A stretch of 64,000 nucleotides of DNA from Harmonia axyridis (taxonomy: Eukaryota; Arthropoda; Insecta; Coleoptera; Coccinellidae): contig NC_059501.1 of assembly GCF_914767665.1 (NCBI RefSeq), forward strand, positions 79,892,798-79,956,797, in the 5' to 3' direction. Position 1 is the first letter of the stretch. Every line of letters begins with the position of its first letter. Under the pieces are notes generated by a model. That model did not search any database. It saw nothing but the letters and a program-made list of their open reading frames with translations, and had not been told where the DNA came from. Positions 12,371-25,000 of this stretch are shown here, one piece after another. The position numbers and the translations under genes are program-made.

Positions 12371-13292
12371 CACTGTGTCCGTAAAGTATGGAACAAATTC
12401 TTTTTTAGCTAAACAGACTATTTTAAGAAATAATCCTGAAACACGTCGATTTTTGATTTTAATTTACCGTATTTTAAAATAATAATTTAATATACAGGGT
12501 GAATTACTTTCGAGTAAAGACGTCACCGACATTTTTTTTAAATGGAACACCCCATTTTGTCTCAATTTTCCGATTACTCTAGCTGAGCTGATTCCAAAAA
12601 TGTATCACATGTTGATTCCATTTGGTACAGGGTGTACAAAAATACAAAATTTTTGTGTGTGCTCATAAAGTAACGCGTAACATTCTTTATTAGTTAAATT
12701 AACAATATTATCAAGAATACTTACTGTCTAGCGGCAATTGGCTTGAATGTAACACCCTGCAGTTTGTTACATTTTTAGGTTAATAAAAATGTATAAAAAT
12801 AAGAAATAATTTCTTTCATATTCTGTCTGCTAGACCACAAGTACCAAAACATGTTTGGAAACAATTCATTCTTATTAATCTAAAAATGTAACAAACTACA
12901 GGGTGTTACATTCAAACCAATTGCAGCTAGACAATAAGTATTTTCGATAATATTGTTAATTTAACTAATAAAGCGAATGTTATACTCGTTACTTTATGAG
13001 CACACACAAAACTATTGTATTTTTGTCCACCCTGTACCAATTGGAATCAACATGTGATACATTTTTGGAATCAGCTCAGCTAGAGTAATCGGAAAATTGA
13101 GACAAAATGGGGGTGTTCCATTTAAAAAAAATGACGGTGACGTCATTATTCGAAAGGAATTCAACCAGTATGTTAGATTATTATTTTAAAATACGGTAAA
13201 TTAAAATCAAAAATCGACGTGTTCCAGGATTATTTCTTAAAATGGTCTGTTTAGCTAAAAATGAATTTGTTCCATACTGTATGGACACAGTG
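12371..13292. mobile_element. Long-inverted-repeat (foldback) MITE, Tc1/mariner-type ends
   Basis: A 922-bp element that is nearly all inverted repeat: the left arm runs from 12371 to about 12785 and the right arm from about 12885 to 13292, with a spacer near 100 bp. Ends begin CACTGTGTCC and close GGACACAGTG, each next to TA (12369-12370 and 13293-13294), the expected duplication for the IS630/Tc1/mariner superfamily. Arms differ by scattered substitutions and small indels. There is no transposase. Transcribed RNA would fold into a hairpin with arms of about 400 bp. Confidence 0.85.
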
Positions 13293-13939
13293 TATAATCT
13301 ATGTTGAGAAATAATTTCCAATGGGATATTCAAGTTACATATCCCTCGAAAAATCTCTGGAAGAAATATAGTTACCGTAATATTGTGCAAGTCTGAACAA
13401 GTTGTGCATATCTGATAAACAATTTCGTTGATACTCATGTTGATCGCTTAGTAAACAGAAATTAAATATCTCTACTCTACAGAATATGTAGGTACTATAA
13501 ACAGGTGGGACTTAAATGTTTTGCAAGATGCAAAGGATTCATTCCTAGACTTAGGAACAACCGAGAAAAAAACACGCTTCTTGAAGCTGTCAATACAAAA
13601 TTAATACAGATACCAAAAATTATGTTATATATTTTGAATGCTTATATTGTATTAGGTATGTTTTTTCAGTAAAGTGTGCGTTACAGATTAGATCCCAATA
13701 AGACTGCTGTTATTCCAAATATTCCAATGAAAAATTGCGTTTTTGAGGATCAGTTTACAGCGATAATTTTCAACTGCAAAAACAAAAAACCCTTATTTGA
13801 GTGTTTCATTCGTATACGGAAAATAAAGTTGTGAATATCCAAAATTGAAGTATAATAATAAAGTTACCAGAATTTATCGTCACAGCAGAAAACTTGTTTA
13901 ATTTTCTTTGGCAGTTATTATTTCAATTAAAAAAAACTT

Positions 13940-14400
13940 ACCTACCTTCAAATATCGCTCGCCTACTCGAGTCCAGTTTTCACAACCACAATTTCCCTTG
14001 CAATCATCCCCATGGCCACTAGATCTTCGATAACGCGAAAAGTTCCTCAGTCAACCGTTCATTTTCAACGGGAAAAACGACTTTTCACGAAACCAACTCA
14101 TTTCCCTCTAGATACCAACCGATCGCTGAATTTCTGAGACACAGATGCGATTTTGAATAAATTCAAATACGAATTGTCGACTGACAGCGCGCACTTTGAG
14201 CAGCTGCAACCTGCTGGACCGTCACGGCTGCGGTGGTACGTCAAAATTGGTCGAAATCATGGATGCAGGACCATTTGGTATGAAGGTGGTACGTGCGCTG
14301 CAACTCACGATCTTGCGGTACTCTTCAGGAGTGCAGTGAAGAACGACCTAATTCGAGTTACTGCGTTTGTCTTGTTGGGTAAATAATTGTTGCGTTTTGA
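13940..14400 (-). promoter_or_regulatory. GC-richer stretch with a strong splice donor; candidate 5' exon/promoter
   Basis: Base composition rises and CpG is more frequent than in the flanks. On the minus strand a strong 5' splice site (GGTAG followed by GTAAGT) lies at about 13940-13947. Upstream frames contain stops, so an untranslated first exon of a minus-strand gene would be the reading. No TATA box or downstream exon was found to back it. The plus-strand 77-codon frame at 14153-14386 is not recognised. Confidence 0.2.
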
Positions 14401-14628
14401 TAGTTTGCTACCAAAGGTAAAGGAAATCTAGCTTTGTGATGGAAAAAATGGTAGCACTTAAGAAACCGCAATTTTTTTTCCCTTTTTCGGATTTTTCACT
14501 GCAGGTTGTTCCTAAATTAGAGGTATGTACTAAGTGAAATGAGATATTCTTTGGGTATACTAAGAAAAAAACGTCCTATAGGAATCAGCTTGCAAACGCT
14601 TTGTTTTCGGGATAAAGAATGTACATAT

Positions 14629-14691
14629 GTTGTACTCCTACTTTTTTTTAATGATTATACCATTTTATCGAATCTTCATTAATCTACAGCT
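14629..14691 (+). repeat. Direct repeat flanking DD41D copy A (left unit)
   Basis: About 63 bp beginning acatatgttgtactcctac and ending catlike cttcattaatcta is repeated, with a few substitutions and a short indel, at 15747-15825 immediately after the right TA of the mariner copy. The left unit is separated from the mariner by about 105 bp, so it is not an ordinary target duplication. Confidence 0.7.
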
Positions 14692-14797
14692 TGGGTAAAT
14701 AAGTACCAAAAAACTTATAATCGATGTATTTAATCATAGCGTACTGTAACGTGTATGTTCATTCTATACCTAACACTTACTAACTGGATCTTATATA

Positions 14798-15745
14798 AAG
14801 GTTGTTTTTTTTTTAGAGCTGTAGAACTTTAAATTGCAATAAAACAACGATGGATTATTCGATTGACATGAATTTTATTTATCCGCAAGATTATCTTATG
14901 GCATTACATTTTGAATAATTATGATTTCTGGCATATGATCGCCACGGCTGGCTCGGATGTAGTCCAATCTGGACGTCCAATTTTCGATGACTTTTTCCAA
15001 CATTTGTGGCCGTATATCGGCAATAACACGGCGAATGTTGTCTTCCAAATGGTCAAGGGTTTGTGGCTTATCCGCATAGACCAATGACTTTACATAGCCC
15101 CACAGAAAGTAGTCTAGCGGTGTTAAATCACAAGATCTTGGAGGCCAATTCACAGGTCCAAAACGTGAAATTGGGCGGTCACCAAACGGTTCTTTCAATA
15201 AATCGATTGTGGCACCAGCTGTGTGACATGTTGCGCCGTCTTGTTGGAACCACAGCTTCTGTACATCATGGTTGTTCAATTCAGGAATGAAAAAGTTAGT
15301 AATCATGGCTCTATACCGATCACCATTGACTGTAACGTTCTGGCCATCATCGTTTTTGAAGAAGTACGAACCAATGATTCCACCAGCCCATAAAGCGCAC
15401 CAAACAGTCAGTTTTTCTGGATGTAACGGTGTTTCGACATACACTTGAGGATAAGCTTCACTCCAAATGCGGCAGTTTTGTTTGTTGACGTAGCCATTCA
15501 ACCAGAAGTGCGCTTCGTCGCTAAACAAAATAAAATGGACGTATTGCGCGATACGTATTCCGCACAGAACCATTATTTTCGAAATAAAATTGCACTATTT
15601 GCAAGCGTTGTTCAGGCGTGAGCCTATTCACGATGAATTGCCAAACCAAACTGGGAATAAATCACTTGACAGCTGTTAAATCGGTCGCCATCTTGAACAG
15701 TAATGCCAACTTAAAGTTATATACCTCGAAAAAAAAAACCCCCGT
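14798..15745 (-). mobile_element. DD41D mariner-like element, copy A (internally deleted)
   Basis: Ends are imperfect inverted repeats of about 30 bp (AAGG..TTTTTTTT then AGAGCTGTAGAAC at left; ACGGGGG, T-run, then CGAGGTATATAAC at the right on the other strand), with TA at 14796-14797 and 15746-15747. Near the right end the start of a transposase is visible (RLTPEQRLQIVQFYFENN), cut after about 35 residues and fused to the catalytic domain. Two further copies occur at 49653-50558 and 60130-61047. Copies A and C share the same deletion junction. Confidence 0.85.
14896..15573 (-). pseudogene. DD41D transposase catalytic domain (copy A)
   Basis: An open 225-codon frame with the whole catalytic core: LFSDEAHFWLNGYVNKQNC (first D), WFQQDGATCHTA (second D) and SCDLTPLDYFLWGYVK (third D). 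Forty-one residues separate the second aspartate from the D of PLDY, which places it with DD41D groups (rosa/Visitor type, from memory of the superfamily). The helix-turn-helix DNA-binding half is deleted and the junction shifts frame, so the first 13 residues of this frame are not native. It could be translated as a catalytic fragment but should not bind the terminal repeats. Confidence 0.75.
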
Positions 15746-15746
15746 T

Positions 15747-15825
15747 ACATATGTTGTACTCCTACTTTATGTCTTTTGTGTAATGATTATACGAGTTTAT
15801 CGAATCTTCATTAATCTAGACCATC
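15747..15825 (+). repeat. Direct repeat flanking DD41D copy A (right unit)
   Basis: Partner of 14629-14691: starts catatgttgtactcctactt and continues through atcgaatcttcattaatcta with a 12-bp insertion relative to the left unit. It abuts the right TA of copy A. Confidence 0.7.
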
Positions 15826-15869
15826 TAGAGCAAAAGCCCCAGGAAAACTTCTAAACCGTCTATTTTCCT

Positions 15870-16340
15870 CGCGGTTTTCGAGTATACGGGGTGTTGCGGA
15901 TTATTTTGACATTCAAGTCTCATTCCTCTGTGGGCAATTTGAGAGTACCACGACGAAAAATCTACTGACGGCCACAATCTCATATTTGATTAATTATCTC
16001 GATATCTGAGGTTTGATGCTTTCTTTAATAAAAGAAATTTTGATAGTTAGTCTTTCTTTCAACCATTTTTGACATAATGAAAAGTTATTTGCATCAAATA
16101 TTTTCATGTGGGCAGGGGCCAAACAGTGGGCCCTAGAAAAAAAAGTCATATGGAGTACCCCTCCTAGAATCAAACGAGTATACCGGGTGGATCGTCTAAA
16201 ATCAGCTCACGATTCTGGGTGTCCGAAAAAAAAAATTCACTTGACGGATACCCAGTGAGGGATCTACTGGCAATGTGACGGAGTCCAAGGGGCGAAGCTC
16301 CTTCGGCGAGAAAAGCGAGTCTTAATAATAATTTGGATTT
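15870..16340. repeat. Unclassified GC-richer repeat-like segment
   Basis: This stretch differs from its AT-rich neighbours, with phrases such as tatacggggtgttgcgg and tataccgggtggatcg about 290 bp apart, in the style of interspersed insect repeats that carry gggtg-type ends. No transposase, terminal repeat pair or tail could be defined. Confidence 0.25.
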
Positions 16341-18790
16341 TCCTAGTAACTGTTTGAATTTTTAAATCGAAATCGGTAGCAAATACGACAAAACTACAAG
16401 AAATCAAGAACCTTTGTCTAAACTACCAGAGGTCCACCAAAAAAAAAAAAATTCTGGAGGAAAGAAGCGGAAACTGTCCCAGAAAAAATATCACCCTGTA
16501 GATTTGCATTCAAAACCAAACTTGACACTCTGTATTTCGAAAATAAAACATTTGCGGGCTTTTTTTCTAAAAATCTTATTCCAAGTGATAGTACGTCTTA
16601 CGTTTTAGATACATAATGTATGCAATGATTAAATTTTTTGTATTTTTTTCCTTTGTCACTGACTGTTATTCATTTTTAACTGGGAGAAGACATAATAAAT
16701 GACCGAAATGCCATGAAAGAGTAATAAATTTTGTTTTTGAAACAGATATTCTCAATGAGCCTACAAAACAATGTTCCTCATTCATATAAATCAAAACTAC
16801 GACCTAATTCCAAAATCTTTTAATTTAAATTAATCCTAAAGTTGCTAAAAAGTTAAGGAAACTACATTACCTGTAGTAATTCTAAGTATTTTTCTAAGTA
16901 TTAATCAACTAGAATATTATGAACTCAACTTTTCCCGGGTTATCTTAATCTACGAAATTTTGGGATTAAAAAACCTACTGAGGTCAAGTAGATCAAATGA
17001 ACTACAAATTATTAGTAACAAGACACGAATCAATGAAAAGTAATTATTGATTATCTAAATAATAATGTTTATTTACATCATAAAAATTCAAAAAATTAAT
17101 TTACAGTAGGATCTAACTAAACTACAATTACAAGGGAAAAAATTTAAATTATTATCAATTAAATAACGTATTATATGATACACTTTAACTACAAAGGGGT
17201 AGAATTTATAAATAAATAACATTTATACATTCCTTACAACTATGTATATATTATTTCCAACAATACGGTACAGAATACCAAATCAAATCATTTAGGATGA
17301 AATTTCAAATTACCACATAAAATCGTTAACTAATTGACTAAAACAATACTGATAATAAAAAAATAACATGAAGAAATGAGAGAATATTTCCTATAGTTCA
17401 AATCAAGCTTGATTTGCAATTCCAAAAATACAATTATCACAAAAATCATTTTTTTTCCTCAGGCCTACTGATGAACTTTTCCACTAAACATTGGGAGATA
17501 TATTTTTTAAGTACTAACTAAAAATCCGAAGAGAAAATTTTGAACTATATTTTGCTGTAGAAAGGCTTTGCGAAGTTTTGATTAAACACAAAACAATAAC
17601 TGTAAAGAATCGTTCATGCTTGTTTGATGGGAAAAACTCAGTTTTCGAAATTAATCTCAATTTCTGAAATGCAAAATTGATGTTTGCAAAATGCATCCTT
17701 TTCCTATTATTCTAAATAGCCTTTGGGGAAATACATTCAATTGTTCTTACATTAAACATTCTGATAGTTAATTCAAATAAGCTGAGTAATATAAGAGGAT
17801 ATTCAAATTTAAATATTTTTAGAGTAGGGAACAAGAACTTGTAACACTACACACTATAGGGTTAATATAGCAAATAGGCAAACACTTATTTATTCAATTT
17901 TATCGTGTGCCCTTTAAAATGCAAAAATTCCTTAGTGATTATCAACAGTCAATAGATATTTCAAGGATGAAAATATATCGATACTTCAGAAAAGCTAATA
18001 TTTCCATTCATATGGATACTGCAGCAGATTCTACATAACAAATCTATGGAAAAATGTACCTCTGTTATGCATCTGATGAGCAGCATAAATTTGTTTATGA
18101 ACAAAACCAACAATTCAATATTCCATTCTACTGTAACGATTGTCAAAATTCCAAGTAAATTCAATTTTCATCTATTTTTAACGTCTTCCAAAAATTAATC
18201 AAATATGTGAGATGCATTTTTCCAATTACAAGGTATACAATGAGGCACATTCAATGAAAAAGGATATTAAGGCTATTTATCATATATCAGATGATTTGGC
18301 TAACACATCTCATCGTTACTATTTATTTTACATGAACTAAGAAAAAATAATTTGTTTCATCAAATTATTGTCACTCAGATGTATAAAATTAAAAATTAAC
18401 CTCTTACATTATTATTGCAAATACCCAACAACCTTGCAATTGACGAATTGACTAAAAATGACTAGATCACTATCATCGTTCTTGACACAACTAAGAGAAA
18501 TCATACTTGACTTATTCATATTAAAAACAATTAAGACCCAATTACGAAAAATAAAAGATTCAAATTACGGTGGCGATAAAATAGAGGTTAAAATGTTTCG
18601 TGTAAGAATTCATGCTATGTACCCGAAACAGAATGGGTCATTACGATCAGAAACTTAAATTAATACTGTATTAAGGAGCTCCATAGGTTTGAAAAACTGC
18701 TTTAACCTATACACCCATAATTTCTGATCAAATATCAGACTCGAAAATCCTACGCAGTTCAGCAGCCAAACCTATAGAGGACCAACTGTT
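16341..18790. other. AT-rich intergenic DNA downstream of Rbcn-3B
   Basis: Only frames of 60-67 codons are present, without recognisable similarity. The region beyond about 18790 is likely outside the Rbcn-3B 3' UTR. Confidence 0.4.
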
Positions 18791-18794
18791 TAGG

Positions 18795-18800
18795 TTTATT
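18795..18800 (-). terminator. Candidate polyadenylation signal for Rbcn-3B
   Basis: AATAAA on the minus strand (tttatt on plus), about 215 bases after the Rbcn-3B stop codon at 19015. It is the nearest canonical hexamer seen. In AT-rich DNA such a hexamer is not strong evidence. Confidence 0.3.
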
Positions 18801-19014
18801 GCTCCATATACACCTCAACATAAGCGATGTCAAAAACAAAGTTGTTAAGGAGATAAAATTTGATACATATTGATACAATACATTTACATACATATTCTAG
18901 AATATTATGGTGCACTTTTTAGATTAATATCATAGATTGGAATCAACACCAGAAGAAGAAGAAGAGAATAACATCAACATTGAAGGCCACGAAAACAACT
19001 TAGCGACCTGAACA

Positions 19015-22000
19015 TTATATGTTGAAACGTGTTTCAGAACCATCCGCAAGCATCAGTGTGACAGTCCTATTGTTGATCCAAATCAACCTAGCCAGTCGCA
19101 TCGGGTTCAACCTTGACACGTCAGCAATTGGAGCCGTGCTGTAAGACTTCACACACCTGGTCTGCGATTGGCCCAAACCGAACATACCTAGGACAATTGA
19201 TTGGTGGATTTCGTGTTCGATAAATGTCAAATTGCAATTTGTCGATTATACCTAACTACCTCTCAATTTTGGAAAGCCACTAATACACCAGTTATTTTTT
19301 ATTTTCAATTCTTCACGACCAACTCACCTTGTAATTATATGGCATATCGATTAAAAAACGTCATTGACTCAATAAAGAACTGTCAATTGAAGGAAATCAC
19401 TAGTGTAACATCAAAAACGTTTTTAAATCAAATCAGAGTGTTTCTTAACCCCTTAGGATGATTTCTGAGCCTGACTGTTCGTGTCTAAATCAAAATGAAA
19501 TGCGCATGTATTTGAACATATCTTAACGTATGAATCAGACAATAAATTAAAAATAACTTGTTTTATTACGTTACTAAAGGAAAGAATAACTTCCAACAAA
19601 TATTGCAATGATGCGTTCTATGTAGATTTTCCTACCTTAAAGGTTTAACTATCAAGGGTAAATCTGTAAATTCACATTTAAAGAACATACATTTACATCA
19701 CCATTCAAAACTTCCACCTCAAATAACACCCATCAAGAAAAATACCACAACTCAAATCAAACTAAACAATATTATTAAAACTTCTTTATGAGAGACGATG
19801 AATCGGTATCAATAAAAAATTGATTTGGGATTATTAACATTTCTTCCTAACAGTCTGACCTGCGCTCAGGCAATAAGTTGCTTGTAATTAACTGGTTTAA
19901 TAATAAATAGAATAAATATGAAAAGCCACAACCTATGAATAGTTAATAATAAAATTATTAAAAAAACTTTCTGTAACAATTAGTTATTTTCAATGAATTA
20001 TAAATTAAAGGACCAGAATTTCATTAATTTCTTCTAATTATTTGTCATGAATTCAGTAAATGAGCTAACGTATATTATACGTTTAAAGTTAGCTATTTTA
20101 GGGTTTCTACTATTATTTATTGTATTCTCTTTATATTGTTATTATTAACTCGGAACAAATAGAGTTTGAACAACCATGATTGAAGGAACGTAGACTTCCT
20201 TATTACACTATAATTTCTAAATAAGTTATAGACGCATAAATTAATCTATTAATTCAATATAACTATTCCGCTTCAAATCTTCTAGAATATTCAAGAGTAT
20301 TAATTCGAGAAATTAGGTTAGGAATCCCAGTTCTCTACGACTACCTCTAAATTATCCAAGGATGTACTGATGATAGCCTTCAAACTTTCCATAACCTTAT
20401 AGAGTTCCACACCAAGCGTTAATCACAAATGGTAAACTTAAGTCGCTGCTTATACAGGGTGTAAGAAGAGGGCTTGGTCATTCGAGTATTCAGATCTAAA
20501 AGATTTATGTGTCGAATAAAGGAAGTGTATCTGAGTAGTACTCAAGAACTGAAATTACTGAATGAAAATCTGAAAGTGCTGGATTTTGTACACGGTACAA
20601 GAAAAAAATCATACATTAGAATGTATATAGCAAACAATATCACAAAACTGTTAAAGGAAAAAAACAGACATGTTCACTACAATATTAAGTGAAGCATTAA
20701 TCTCTAGATGATGCTGATATGGCACAGATATGACACAAAGAAATTACACTCTCATCATAGAACACAGGTGGACAAAAACGAAACAAAAAAACCCATAGTC
20801 AAAACTACCTTATGATCTTAAAACAATACATTTGGACCTGTCAAAAGAAGAATCTCTATTTTGTATGTAAGTTTAAACTTAGAAGTTGTGATCGGGAAGT
20901 ACAAAATATTGTAAAGATTCTTCTGTCAACAAGGCTTTAACAATTCTTCCTCAATACGTTGGAATTTGACAAAAAGTGGATTGTGAGTAGTGCACCTCTT
21001 ACACCCTGTATAAAATGTGATGATGCAATAGCATAGGCAAAAAGCGATTTATATGTTATATATGCTACCTACGTATATTGCAGCTTTTTTCATTGATATG
21101 ATTTTCGCTTTCGTCATGACTATCTTCCTGCTCAACTCTTGTACAACCACAGAAACTCAAAGAAAACCCTACTTTCGGACAGGTGCAAGAACCACAGTGT
21201 ATATGGATCTTTCTACATCTTAAAATTACTGGAAGAGGCAAGTGTCAACGCAAAAGAAAAAATAAAAAAAAAACAGGAGTGGGCTCAAAAACGAAAAAGT
21301 TTTCATTTTTACAGAATGAGAAAGAAACTACTGACTAAAGGAAAATAAAGCATAATTTTAAGCGAACTAAACAAGATTGGGGATAGTTGTTGGTGCAAAA
21401 ATAAAAAGTTCCAAGTTTTCGACCCACAAATATACAGTATGTAAGCTACTCACCCGTGCTGGTTTGCCAGAAACAAAGTTTGTTTTCACCGCAGGAGTAA
21501 CTGACCAAGAATTTACCATCAGGACTGAAGGCAGCAGCAGTGACGGGCGTAGAATGCGCATTGATTGATGTGGTCTTATTATGTCTCAGTTCGTAAAGGG
21601 TTAGTGTACCGTTGTTGGAACCAACTGCAAAATCATGCGGGTAAAAACCTCGAACTGATCCAAGCATTCGAAAATACCTACCAGCTATCCTTCGAGTTGT
21701 AAGGCAATGTGAAACTTGAGTAAATCTACAAATTGCAGGAAATACATCCTGTAAACTCTTATTTTTGAGTTGACTTTGGTCTAAGCAGTGTAATATGATA
21801 TCCATCAACTGAAAAGAATCTCACATGTAGGTTCGAACAATAGAGAAGCAAGGAAAGGCCATCAACTTTTTTTTTCAAATAAGATTACTGAATTAGTATT
21901 AGAATTTAGTAGTAACTAAAAAAATTACAGATGACCCGCCCTTCATAAAAATATTAATTCATTCCATACTGTCCAAGTAAGTATTGAAATTAATTATAGG

Positions 22001-25000
22001 TATCATTTATTGTGATTTTTTTTTTTTGTGTAAGGATATAATTAAACTATTAATTAATGAAAAAAATAAATAATAATAACTTAAAGGGAAGTGTTCTATC
22101 CATCACTACTAATATAAAAAAAAGAATAATAACAAAAATAATATGAGATAATAATTTTCCCTTCAAGTAGTTAAAACAAATATTATGAGAAATAAGCAGC
22201 ATCATAAGGGTTAGTTTGCATTTATACAGCAACAAATAACAAATTGCAGGCAACAATTATCAAGTATCAAATATCCCATAATGTTAACAAATTATGCGGA
22301 TCAAATTGCAATCAAGAATAACGAAAGAGTCAAAGTCTGTTTCATGATATATATATGAAAGTAACCTTATTTTTAAGTAATAAATAATGATATATGGACA
22401 AAGATAGAATCATGAAATTCCATTTTGGAATAATAAAAACACATAAATGATAAAAACAAAAAACTTAATAATAATTCTGTACTATTCACGTCCATGTTTA
22501 AATTGCTTAATAATAATAATGTAGGTACTGTCATGATTTTGTCCGAATTACGATATTCAATTTATACTTGTTGATAATTTTAATTCTTCTTCTTCTTCTT
22601 CTTCTTCGTATTTTAAGCCTTGGGCTTGTGTTTTCCATTTAACCTTCCTGCGAAATCGACGTCCACGAATCTCTCCATCTTTTTGGAGGTCTTCCTATCG
22701 GTCGTCTTGTTCCTGGTGTTCCGTCTCTCGCAATCTTCGCGATTCTTTCCTCGTTCATCCTGTCCACGTGGGAATTCCATAGTCTCCTTCTGTTTCGACC
22801 CCAACGTACTATATCTTGGACTCCGCATATGTTCCGAATCTCTTCATTTCTCTTTCTGTCTCGTAGGGTGAATCCCAGGGCGTTTCTCAGTATTTTCATC
22901 TCGGCTGTTCGAAGTGCGTTCTTGGTCACTTGATTGTCAGCTCTTGTTTCTATCCCGTATGTCATTATTGGTCTTATAACACTTTTATATATTCTAATTT
23001 TAGTTTCCATACGCATGTGCCTGTTATTCCATATGATATCTCTTAGTGCACCCGATATCCTTGCCGCCTTGCTGGTCTGTTCTCTAGTTTCCCTGTTTCT
23101 GTCCTGGTTGGATGTTATTCGTACTCCCAAGTATTCGACTGCCATCACCTGTTCAACTGGTCGATCTTCCACTACAAGCTTGCATCTTATAGGTTCTTTG
23201 GAAATGACAAGAGTCTTTGTTTTTGGGGTAGATATTTCCATGTTAAGTTTTTTGGCCTTCGTGTGGAATTTGAACAGGAGCCTTTGTAAATCATCCTCGC
23301 TCTCGGCCATGATTACTGCATCGTCAGCGTAGCAGATTATTTTTATTTCTCCTGTTGTTAGTTTGTATCCCTTTGTTGTCTTCAGTTCCTCTATTATGTC
23401 GTCCATTATCATGTTAAATAGTTGGGGGCTCAAGGAGTCTCCTTGCCTTATTCCTGTTGGTGTTGGTATATCCTTCGTAATACCGGTTTTCGTTGATACT
23501 CTCGTAGATGTTTCATGATTTAGTTCCCTAATGATGTTAACGATGTCATGTGGAACATGTTTGTTCTGTAGGATACGAGTGACATCCTTCAGTTGAACTC
23601 GATCAAAAGCCTTTATTAGATCTATGAAGCACATGTACACAGGCTTGTCGTACTCTATAGATTTTTCTATTAGCTGCCGGATTATATATATTGCATCAAG
23701 AGTTGATCGGTTTTTCCTGAATCCTTGCTGTTCTTCAGAAGTATTTGTGTATTTTTGAATTATATCTGTCAGAATCTTTGTGAACAGCTTCATTGTGGAA
23801 TTAAGTAGCGTGATCCCTCTATAGTTTTCGGGGTTCCTTTTATCTCCTTTCTTGAACACGGGTATTGTTATGCTTTTTTTCCATTCTGCAGGAACCTTTC
23901 CTGTGGTGGTTATTTTGTTGAATAGTGTTGTTAGTTCCTTGACAAGTTTGGGTCCTCCGTATTTAAGAAGTTCGTTCGGTATTTCGTCTTGACCGGGGGA
24001 TTTACGGTTCTTCAGATTTTTGATTGCCTCCTTCACCATCTGGATTGTGATCTCTGACGTTTCTGTATTTCCATCTTCTTCAATATGACGATCCCTATCC
24101 TGGCCTCTACGTGTGTTATGCAATTTTGTGAAATGTTCCACCCATGTTTCCTCATCGATCTGTACCGTCTTTGTGTATTCCGCTATCTCTTTCCTTCTGT
24201 TCCTCAGCATCCCCCATATTTTCCTTTGAGCTCCATAGAGATCGTGTTCCATCTCAGAGCTAAATTGCTCCCAGTATTTCCTCTTTATGTCCTTTATATC
24301 CGCGTTGACCCTGTTTCTTACATCTGTATATCGTATTCTCTCCTCCGGTGTTCTACTGCTCCTGTATCTTATGTAAGCTTCCCTCTTTTTGATTGCTAGT
24401 TCCTTTATTTCTGGGCAATACCATTCTTTGTTCTGGGTTCTCTCTACTGTTTTTATTTGTCTCTGTCCAACTGCTTCTGTTGCTGCTGTTTTGATGTTGT
24501 TTTTTATCTTCCTCCAGCATATTTCTACGTCATCCGTTTCTTGTACTCCATCTGTTTCGATTTTCTCGTCAATCCGTGTTTGGTACAGGTTTTTTGTTGA
24601 TGTGTTACTGAGAGATTCTATGTTGAATTTGTTTCTAGTGCACTTGTTCTTCTCCTGCCTTTTTCTTTGTATGTTCATTCGGAGCTTACACAGGACGAGA
24701 TTATGGTCCGTACCGATATTTGCTGATGTTATGCTTCTGACGTCTAAGATCTGAGAAGGGTGTATGGCTCTGTTAGATATGACGAAATCGATAATTGATT
24801 GCTGGCCTCGGGTGTTTTGCCATGTTATCTTATGCTGGGGTTTGTGAGGGAAAAAAGTGTTGTTTATCCTAAGGGAGTAGCGGGCGCAGAAGTCGATAAG
24901 GATCTCGCCGTTTCCGTTGGTATGTTCTTCATTGAACCGGTTCATAATCCCAGGTAACACCTTGTTGTTGTAATTTTAATTCACTTTTTTTATTTGATGA

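Noticed and set aside
18966..18984. (GAA)n tract as a LINE tail
   Set aside because: No LINE coding similarity precedes it on either strand; treated as a simple repeat in the Rbcn-3B 3' UTR.
22613..24754. Several plus-strand frames of 83-132 codons
   Set aside because: They are antisense shadows of the LINE reverse-transcriptase frame and show no independent family resemblance.
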